Source: Anaerolineae bacterium
Lineage (GTDB): Bacteria > Chloroflexota > Anaerolineae > B4-G1
Assembly (NCBI GenBank): GCA_030620125.1
Contig: JAUXFI010000143.1
Location: 1 to 5,491 of the forward strand
Reading direction: 5' to 3'
Length of the DNA: 5,491 nucleotides
Notes under the pieces: generated by a model
Told to the model about the DNA's origin: nothing
The model's database searches: none
What the model saw: only the letters and a program-made list of their open reading frames with translations
Position numbers and translations under genes: made by a program
In this document: in pieces, positions 1 through 4,770 of the stretch
How positions within the stretch are numbered: position 1 is the first letter of the stretch
How the letters are laid out: every line of letters begins with the position of its first letter

Positions 1-100
1 CTCAAAAGTGCGAAGGATAGCAGGTGCAACGAATCCGCTCGAAGCAGACCCGATAACCATCCGCGGAGCATACGGTAGGATTAGCAAAAAGGGCATCCGC
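1..100 (+). pseudogene. ndk: Fragment of a nucleoside diphosphate kinase gene, open at the left edge
   Basis: The frame with codons starting at base 2 reads [17 protein letters not shown] and then [16 protein letters not shown]. This matches the Ndk segment with consensus GATNPxxAxPGTIRGDxG, which lies just before the catalytic-histidine motif (N-[VL]-[IV]-H-A-S-D). Ndk moves phosphate from ATP to nucleoside diphosphates through that histidine. Here the His motif should follow KGIR directly, but the frame passes into antisense uvrB at about base 97-100, so the catalytic residue is absent. The Gly of PGTIRG is Ile here and the Asp of RGD is Ala. GC is roughly 51-54%, lower than the rest, and codons such as AGG and ATA are used, which suggests a different source genome. 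The frame stays open to base 196, but only by reading antisense uvrB. The Ndk match is good by eye; whether this is a genomic remnant or a chimeric read is unknown. Confidence 0.6.
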
Positions 101-1608
101 AGCAGGTTGATCCCCACCACCACGTCGTATGCCCCCAGCCGCAGGTCGCGCAGAATCTCCACCCGCTCGAGGGTCTGCACCTCGCTGTGTAGGTAGTGTA
201 CCTTGATGTCCAGTTCGCGCAGGTAATCGGCCAGGTCCTCGGCCATACGTTTGGTCAGTGTGGTGACCAGCACGCGCTCGCCCCGCGCCACGCGCTCGTT
301 GATCTGCCCCACCAGGTCATCCACTTGACCCTTCACCGGCTTGACGATGATCTGGGGGTCCACGATGCCGGTGGGGCGGATGATCTGCTGCACCACCTGC
401 TGGCTGTGCTCCAGTTCGTAGGGGCTGGGGGTAGCGGAGGTGTAGATGACCTGGTTGATGTGCGCCTCAAATTCCTCAAAGTTGAGAGGGCGGTTATCCA
501 GCGCCGAGGGGAGGCGAAAGCCATAGTCAATCAGCATCTGCTTGCGACTCCGGTCACCGTGGTACATACCTCGCACCTGGGGGATCGTCATGTGCGATTC
601 GTCCACGACGAGCAGATAGTCGCCCGGAAAGTGGTCCATCAGCGTCCAGGGGGACGAACCGGGCGGGCGCTGCTCCAGATGGCGGGAGTAGTTTTCGATG
701 CTGGAGCAGTAGCCAATCTCTCGTATCATCTCGATATCGTAGCGGGTGCGCTGCTCCAATCGTTGGGCCTCCAGCAATTTTCCCTGGGATTTCAGTTCGG
801 CCAGCCGCTCCTCCAGTTCGGCCTCAATGTCGGCTAGGGCCTGGTCCCGCTTGTCCTCCGCAGTGATAAAGTGCTTGGCGGGAAAGATTTGCACCTCGTC
901 CAGTTCGGTCAGCACCTCGCCGGTGAGGGGGTCAACCTCGCTGATGCGCTCGACCTCGTCTCCCCAGAAGCCGATGCGGTAGGCAGTTTCGCCGTAGGCC
1001 GGCACTATCTCTAGCGTGTCACCCCGCACGCGGAAGGCCCCGCGTTTCAGGTCAAAATCGTTCCGTTCGTAGTAGATGCTGACCAGGTGGCGGAGGAGCA
1101 CTTCGCGGCGATGCCGCTCTCCTCGCGCCAGCTTGATCACGACGCGCCCCCACTCCTGGGGATCGCCGATGGAGTAGATGCAGGAGACGGAGGCGACGAT
1201 GATGACGTCTTTGCGGGAGAACAGGGCGGTCGTGGCGGCCAGGCGCAGGCGGGCGATCTCTTCGTTGATGTCGGCGTCTTTTTCGATGTAGAGGTCGTGC
1301 TTGGGAATGTAAGCTTCCGGCTGGTAATAATCATAGTAACTGACAAAGTACTCGACGGCATTACGGGGGAAGAACTCGCGGAACTCGGTGTATAGTTGAG
1401 CAGCGAGTGTCTTGTTATGGACGAGGACGAGGGTGGGCTTCTGTGTCTGTTCGATGACCTGGCTCACGACGTAGGTCTTGCCGGTGCCGGTCGCACCGAG
1501 CAAAGTCTGATGCTCGTACCCCTCGTGGATACCCTCCACTAGCGCGGCGATGGCTTCTGGCTGGTCGCCGGTGGGCTGAAACTCGGAGACGAGTTGGAAT
1601 CTGGGCAC
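97..1608 (-). CDS. uvrB: UvrB, excinuclease ABC subunit B, 3'-truncated at a junction
   Basis: UvrB is the DNA-damage verification helicase-like subunit of nucleotide excision repair. It is loaded by UvrA and recruits UvrC. The frame gives 504 residues without a break: [17 protein letters not shown] at 4-20, Walker A GATGTGKT at 38-45, the damage-probing beta-hairpin region rich in Tyr ([10 protein letters not shown], 91-100), VASVSCIY at 138-145, motif II VVDESH at 334-339, motif YTSATP at 389-394, and motif V beginning VVGINLLR at 497-504. The family continues EGLDLPEVSL, but here the next codons read MPFLLILPY and have no UvrB similarity, although the frame stays open to base 1. Motif VI (QTIGRAARN) and the C-terminal UVR domain are missing, roughly 165 of about 670 residues, so this product would not be a working helicase. 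GTG is chosen as start because AAAGGAGA sits 5 nt upstream and the family N-terminus begins there. It is divergent from the envelope operon and probably LexA-controlled. Confidence 0.95.
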
Positions 1609-1613
1609 GTTGC

Positions 1614-1621
1614 TCTCCTTT
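1614..1621 (-). promoter_or_regulatory. Shine-Dalgarno sequence of uvrB
   Basis: On the minus strand AAAGGAGA is followed by GCAAC and then GTG. This near-ideal site fixes the uvrB start at the GTG at 1608-1606. No in-frame ATG with a ribosome site fits the family's N-terminus. Confidence 0.85.
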
Positions 1622-1624
1622 GTA

Positions 1625-1636
1625 GAACGTCAGTTC
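1625..1636 (-). promoter_or_regulatory. Probable LexA (SOS) operator of uvrB
   Basis: GAAC-GTCA-GTTC is a perfect 4+4 dyad with a 4-bp centre. This is the core of the LexA box known from Firmicutes and Actinobacteria (GAAC-N4-GTTC). It lies between the uvrB -10 box (1648-1643) and the start codon, covering the predicted transcription start at about 1636, where bound LexA would block initiation. uvrB is a standard SOS gene in many bacteria. An exact 8-base match is expected by chance in only about 0.2% of 120-bp regions at equal base frequencies. No lexA gene is in the window, so the assignment rests on motif and position. Confidence 0.65.
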
Positions 1637-1642
1637 GGCTGC

Positions 1643-1648
1643 ATTATA
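1643..1648 (-). promoter_or_regulatory. -10 box of the uvrB promoter
   Basis: The minus strand reads TATAAT exactly, 35 bases upstream of the GTG start. No good -35 box is seen at 16-18 bp: the hexamer at 17 bp is ATGGCG. A poor -35 with a perfect -10 is acceptable for a repressed SOS promoter, but it lowers certainty. The predicted start falls on the GAAC-N4-GTTC operator. Confidence 0.6.
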
Positions 1649-1673
1649 CCTCAATTAGAACGGTGCGCCATAT

Positions 1674-1703
1674 TTGACAAATAGAGCGGTTATGTGGTAT
1701 GGT
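1674..1703 (+). promoter_or_regulatory. Sigma-70-type extended -10 promoter of the envelope operon
   Basis: TTGACA (1674-1679) is a perfect -35 box. An 18-bp spacer leads to TATGGT (1698-1703), preceded by TG one base before it (TGG at 1695-1697), which is an extended -10. Transcription should start near 1710, giving a leader of about 20 nt before the ATG at 1731. The -35 sits in a 13-bp palindrome, TATTTG-A-CAAATA (1671-1683), which could be an operator. Confidence 0.7.
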
Positions 1704-1730
1704 AACGAAAATATGTCGCGGGAGGTGGAA

Positions 1731-2573
1731 ATGGCGAGCAAGCAGAAATCCCAGGCTATGCGGGCAGCGGTGATTGGGCTGATCGGCACGCTGCTGGCGG
1801 CCTGCGGAGGGTTGGGCGGCGCCGTTATCAGCGCCGTTGTGACGGTCTACCAGGTCGAGCGGCAGGTGCAGCAGGTGGAAATCGCGCCGCCGGGCAGTGA
1901 TCAGCCGCTGAGGGTGGATACGCGGCGGATCGCGATTAGCTACGAAGAAGCGATGGGCCTCGACCCAGACGATTACTACGTCGTCCCGGAACATGGCTTC
2001 GTGCTGGCCCAGCCCCGCGAAGAGTGGACTGGTGTGGAGGAGATGACCTATCGTGACCTCTTCGTCGAGCGGGGATCGTACATGACGGGTTCGACGTGGG
2101 ACGAGCAGCCGGTGTGCCGCATCCGCTATGGAGAACTGGTCCAGGTGCAGTACCGCGACGGCTCACAGGTGAACGGGGTTCCGGTAGACGTGGAGGCGAT
2201 GCGGCTGCTGTGTGGCACCGATACCTTTCAGTTCTCCAACGAAATCTCAGTCGTGGCCGTGGACAAAGAGGTGGCTGGCTATACGTTGGCCGAGGTGGCG
2301 CTGGAGTGGGGAGCCATATACCGTGGTGGCGCAAATCGTATCGTCGCCAACGAGGGAGGTGATTATATTCTGATGCAGACCTCGTGGCAGGTGGAGGACG
2401 TGCGGGTGGATGGGCAAGATGGCGACCTCTCCATCGAACGATGGGCGCTGTTCGCCGAGGGGCCGCAGAACTATTACGTGGTCGAGGTGGTCTATCTCCC
2501 GCAGACCGGCCAGCCGAAGCAGGTGTGGGATGACCTGCAGGCGTACATGAACTCGTTCCGCGTGATCGAGTGA
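1731..2573 (+). CDS. Membrane-anchored or lipoprotein-like extracytoplasmic protein of unknown function
   Basis: I do not recognise the family with certainty. The 280-aa protein begins with a basic segment (K4, K6, R11), then a hydrophobic stretch at about residues 12-40. This contains LLAAC, a fair lipobox that would make Cys25 the lipidated residue. The hydrophobic run continues past Cys25 (GGLGGAVISAVVTVY), so a plain N-terminal transmembrane anchor is equally possible. The rest, about 240 residues, is acidic and soluble and should lie outside the membrane. It has two other cysteines, C129 and C161, that could pair. The C-terminal part, YYVVEVVYLPQTGQ to YMNSFRVIE, faintly recalls PsbP/Mog1-like folds, but this is a weak impression. 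ATG 1731 is preferred because GGAGGTGG lies just before it; TTG 1674 is the -35 box of the promoter, and ATG 1713 has no ribosome site. It is the first gene of a likely operon, 30 bp before the L,D-transpeptidase, suggesting an envelope role. Confidence 0.85.
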   Translation: MASKQKSQAMRAAVIGLIGTLLAACGGLGGAVISAVVTVYQVERQVQQVEIAPPGSDQPLRVDTRRIAISYEEAMGLDPDDYYVVPEHGFVLAQPREEWTGVEEMTYRDLFVERGSYMTGSTWDEQPVCRIRYGELVQVQYRDGSQVNGVPVDVEAMRLLCGTDTFQFSNEISVVAVDKEVAGYTLAEVALEWGAIYRGGANRIVANEGGDYILMQTSWQVEDVRVDGQDGDLSIERWALFAEGPQNYYVVEVVYLPQTGQPKQVWDDLQAYMNSFRVIE

Positions 2574-2603
2574 ACTCCTCGAATTTAGCCTGGGCGCAGT
2601 GAT

Positions 2604-4133
2604 ATGAGCCGTCGCACCGCGTGGATGCTCCTTGGTGGTGTCCTCGCCGTCGCCTTGCTGTGCGCCGGCGTGGGTGGGCTGGTGTTCGCGAGTGGGGCCT
2701 ACAGCCAGCACTATGCCGGGCGCATCTACCCCGGCGTCAGCGTCTACGGCGTGGACCTGAGCGGGCTGAGCGTGGACGAGGCCACCGCCGTTCTTCAGTC
2801 GGCGCTGCCCGACCCGCTCACGCTGCCGCTCACGCTGCGCGATCGTGATCGTCTCTGGAGCCGCTCCTGGGCCGACCTGGGGCTGCACCTCGACCCGCTG
2901 GCGACTGCCCAACTGTCCTACCAGGTGGGGCGCAGGGAAACGCCCGATCAGCAGCATCTCGTCCCACTGCGGGCGCTCGTCGCCGGCTGTCCCCTTTCCC
3001 CCGTCGTCGTGCTCCCCGACCCGGCCCAGGCCACCGCCGCGCTCCAGGCGTTTGCTCCAGAGGTGTTCGTCCCGCCGGTGGATGCCGGTCTCCTCATCCG
3101 GCCTGACGGTCTCATCCCGCTGCCGGCCCAGGTGGGGCGGGAACTGGACGTGGAGGAGACCATCGCCGTGCTCCCGCACGCGATTGGCGCTGGCCCCGAG
3201 GGGCTGGTGATGGAGCTGATGACTCGCCAGGTGGAGCCGGCCATCGGCAACTCTGGTCCGGTGCAGGTACAGGCCGAAGCGTTTCTCTCGCGCCCTTTCA
3301 CGCTCGTCGCCGACGACCTGCTGACCGGCTTTGGCGCGACGTGGACGGTGGAGCCGGGGGCGGTGACGGAGTGGCTGATCGTGCAGCGGGTCGAGGATGA
3401 GGACGGCGTCCGGCTGATGCTCACGGTCCAGGAGGAGGCCGTCCGTACTTACCTGGATGGCCTGGGCAGCCAACTGGCCGACGGAGTCGCGCTCGATGTG
3501 GAGAGGACACTGCCTGCGATCCAGGCGGCGGTGGAGGCCGGGGAGAGCCAGGCCACCGTCGCGCTGACACATCCCCCACGCACCTACACCGTGCAGCCGG
3601 GCGACACCTTGATGTCGGTGGCGCGGACGTACGGCCTCCCCGTGTGGCGGCTGGCCGAGGTCAATGCAGGTATCGAACTCGGGAAACTGCGGCCCGGTCA
3701 GCAGATCACGATTCCCTCGGTGGACGTGCTTTTCCCGTTGCCGCTCATCACCGGCCGGCGCATCGTCGTGGACATCTCTGACCAGCATCTCTACGCCTAC
3801 GAGGGGGACACGCTGGTTCACGACTTTTTATGCTCGACCGGTATCGCTTCCTCGCCGACCATTACCGGCACGTTTCAGGTGTTGAGCAAGAAGGAGGAGG
3901 CTTACGCCTCCAGTTGGGACCTGTGGATGCCCCACTTTATGGGGATCTATTGCTCCGGGCCTGACTTTACCAACGGCATCCACGCGCTGCCGACTCTCTC
4001 CAACGGATCACGGCTGTGGGAGGGCTACCTGGGCCGCCCTGTCTCCTACGGCTGCATCGTCATCGGTCTGGACGAGGCTGCCGCCCTTTACGGGTGGGCC
4101 GAGTTGGGGACGTTGGTGGTGATTCAGGAGTAG
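2604..4133 (+). CDS. Membrane-anchored L,D-transpeptidase (PG-binding-4/VanW-type region, LysM, YkuD)
   Basis: This is probably a cell-wall enzyme that makes 3-3 cross-links or attaches groups to peptidoglycan stem peptides through a catalytic cysteine. The 509 residues show one transmembrane segment at about 6-28. A PG-binding-4/VanW-type region follows, starting IYPGVSVYGVDLSGLSVDEA (41-60), with a second possible copy around 225-310. A LysM domain is at about 327-371 (YTVQPGDTLMSVA; LRPGQQITIPS). The C-terminal YkuD domain spans about 386-508. Its active site shows His460 in NGIHALP and Cys484 in SYGCIVI. The usual motif is HX14-17[S/T]HGC; here Tyr replaces the second His and the spacing is 20, a variant I associate with Chloroflexota enzymes. 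ATG 2604 is the first start after an in-frame stop; only a weak ribosome site (GTGAT) precedes it, so translation may be coupled to the upstream gene 30 bp away. Confidence 0.93.
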   Translation: MSRRTAWMLLGGVLAVALLCAGVGGLVFASGAYSQHYAGRIYPGVSVYGVDLSGLSVDEATAVLQSALPDPLTLPLTLRDRDRLWSRSWADLGLHLDPLATAQLSYQVGRRETPDQQHLVPLRALVAGCPLSPVVVLPDPAQATAALQAFAPEVFVPPVDAGLLIRPDGLIPLPAQVGRELDVEETIAVLPHAIGAGPEGLVMELMTRQVEPAIGNSGPVQVQAEAFLSRPFTLVADDLLTGFGATWTVEPGAVTEWLIVQRVEDEDGVRLMLTVQEEAVRTYLDGLGSQLADGVALDVERTLPAIQAAVEAGESQATVALTHPPRTYTVQPGDTLMSVARTYGLPVWRLAEVNAGIELGKLRPGQQITIPSVDVLFPLPLITGRRIVVDISDQHLYAYEGDTLVHDFLCSTGIASSPTITGTFQVLSKKEEAYASSWDLWMPHFMGIYCSGPDFTNGIHALPTLSNGSRLWEGYLGRPVSYGCIVIGLDEAAALYGWAELGTLVVIQE

Positions 4134-4135
4134 CA

Positions 4136-4155
4136 GGCGGCTCTTGCAGCCTGCC
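4136..4155 (+). terminator. Weak hairpin after the L,D-transpeptidase gene
   Basis: Just after the stop codon, GGCGGCT pairs with AGCC-T-GCC around a CTTGC loop, seven pairs with one bulged T. No run of T follows, so it is not a classical intrinsic terminator; it may aid termination or protect the 3' end. Position between two transcription units is the main support. Confidence 0.25.
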
Positions 4156-4179
4156 GTGGTGGAAGCTCAGTTCTCTCGA

Positions 4180-4208
4180 TTGACGACCCGACTCGCTTGT
4201 GATAGAAT
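4180..4208 (+). promoter_or_regulatory. Sigma-70-type extended -10 promoter before the antitoxin-like ORF
   Basis: TTGACG (4180-4185), a 17-bp spacer, and TAGAAT (4203-4208) with TGA directly before the -10 (TG at 4200-4201) form a strong promoter. Transcription should start near 4215, about 14 nt upstream of ATG 4229. AGGGGGTGG (4216-4224) would be the ribosome site. It likely drives the ORF, the Cys-rich gene and perhaps the HAD gene. Confidence 0.7.
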
Positions 4209-4228
4209 AAAGATCAGGGGGTGGCGCC

Positions 4229-4363
4229 ATGGCTGTCACAGAGATCGTGCAATCGGCGCCATTTGTTGTTGATCGGGAGGACAGGCCCACGGCAGCGGTG
4301 TTGGATATGAGTGCGTGGGAGGCTTTTCTTTCGATGTTGTTGGTCATTGTTCATTTTGCTTGA
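4229..4363 (+). CDS. Small ORF with a Phd/YefM-like antitoxin N-terminus and a replaced C-terminus
   Basis: The 44-residue product starts MAVTEIVQSAPFVVDRED, followed by RPTAAVLDMSAWEAFLSML. This resembles the DNA-binding start of Phd/YefM-type antitoxins, in which a short leader is followed by a VVD...G.P.AVVLD strand pair and an AWE...LLEDLED helix. After SML the expected acidic helix (ED..ED) is absent; the ORF reads LVIVHFA and stops. No single-base indel restores the usual tail, because neither other plus frame encodes it. No toxin such as RelE, PIN or Doc is beside it. The gene keeps a strong promoter and a ribosome site (AGGGGGTGG, 4-5 nt before ATG), and its TGA overlaps the next gene's ATG as TGATG. 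It may be a decayed antitoxin that now serves as a leader translating into the next gene. Family placement is by eye and moderate. Confidence 0.55.
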   Translation: MAVTEIVQSAPFVVDREDRPTAAVLDMSAWEAFLSMLLVIVHFA

Positions 4364-4704
4364 TGCGCACACCCGCTGGCAGCGACTGCCGTTTCTACTA
4401 CGCAGATTTTTACCGAGGCCGCTCCACCCAGGAGTGCCGCCTCATCGGGCGCAACCCGCGCTCGGAGCAGTGGGAACCCAAACTGTGTGCCCGTTGCCCC
4501 GTGCCCGACATCCTGCGCGCCAACGCTTGCCCCAATATGGTGCTGGAGGCGCGGGTGGTCCGGCGCTGGCTGGGTCTCGTTCGCCGCGTCGAGGTCTACG
4601 CCGTGTGCACCGAGTACCAGCTTGAGGTGGATGACCCTTACGTCGGCTGCGGCCACTGTCACCCGCAGGCGGCGGCGGTTCTGAACGCGCCGGAAGTGAA
4701 GTAG
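4363..4704 (+). CDS. Cys-rich small protein, possible metal-binding, function unknown
   Basis: The 113-residue product has cysteines at 9, 25, 42, 45, 56, 82, 96 and 99, with His98 and His100. CARC (42-45) and CGHC (96-99) are two CxxC pairs, so a zinc or iron-sulfur site is likely, though this is inferred. No signal peptide or membrane segment is visible, so it should be cytosolic. Conserved-looking stretches are CRFYYADFYRGRSTQECRLI (9-28), CARCPVPDILRANACPNM (42-59) and VGCGHC (94-99). I recall similar hypothetical proteins in Chloroflexota but know no function. ATG 4363 is chosen because it overlaps the upstream stop (TGATG), which suits translational coupling; it lacks its own ribosome site. 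GTG 4315 and TTG 4360 in the same frame are less likely. The HAD gene starts 66 bp downstream. Confidence 0.8.
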   Translation: MRTPAGSDCRFYYADFYRGRSTQECRLIGRNPRSEQWEPKLCARCPVPDILRANACPNMVLEARVVRRWLGLVRRVEVYAVCTEYQLEVDDPYVGCGHCHPQAAAVLNAPEVK

Positions 4705-4757
4705 TCGGCCGCCTTGGCCCGAAATCTGCTGCCGAACCTTTGCCAGGGTTCGATCCC

Positions 4758-4763
4758 AAGGAG
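4758..4763 (+). promoter_or_regulatory. Shine-Dalgarno sequence of the HAD gene
   Basis: AAGGAG lies seven bases before ATG 4771 and settles this start. The stretch 4705-4770 shows no clear promoter, so the HAD gene is probably read through from the Cys-rich gene. Confidence 0.75.
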
Positions 4764-4770
4764 TAACGTC

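Noticed and set aside
1..96. An intein or group II intron inserted in uvrB at motif V
   Set aside because: The inserted reading does not begin with Cys or Ser, shows no intein block, and the other strand matches Ndk.
196..837. A 213-codon plus-strand frame inside uvrB
   Set aside because: The minus strand matches UvrB residue by residue here, so this frame is antisense shadow.
1674..1730. An earlier TTG start for the 280-aa protein
   Set aside because: TTG 1674 is the first triplet of the -35 box and would lie upstream of the transcript; ATG 1731 has a good ribosome site.
2247..3821. A 524-codon open frame on the minus strand opposite the L,D-transpeptidase
   Set aside because: It is rich in His, Arg, Gly and Pro with no recognisable domain, and the opposite strand holds clear PG-binding, LysM and YkuD domains. 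It is a shadow frame of GC-rich coding DNA.
4315..4362. A GTG start adding 16 residues to the Cys-rich protein
   Set aside because: No ribosome site precedes GTG 4315, and it would overlap the antitoxin-like ORF by 49 bases, whereas ATG 4363 gives a clean TGATG overlap.
4746..4757. GGGTTCGATCCC, which resembles a tRNA T-arm
   Set aside because: Only two or three stem pairs form and no acceptor, D or anticodon arm surrounds it, so there is no tRNA gene and no support for an attachment site.
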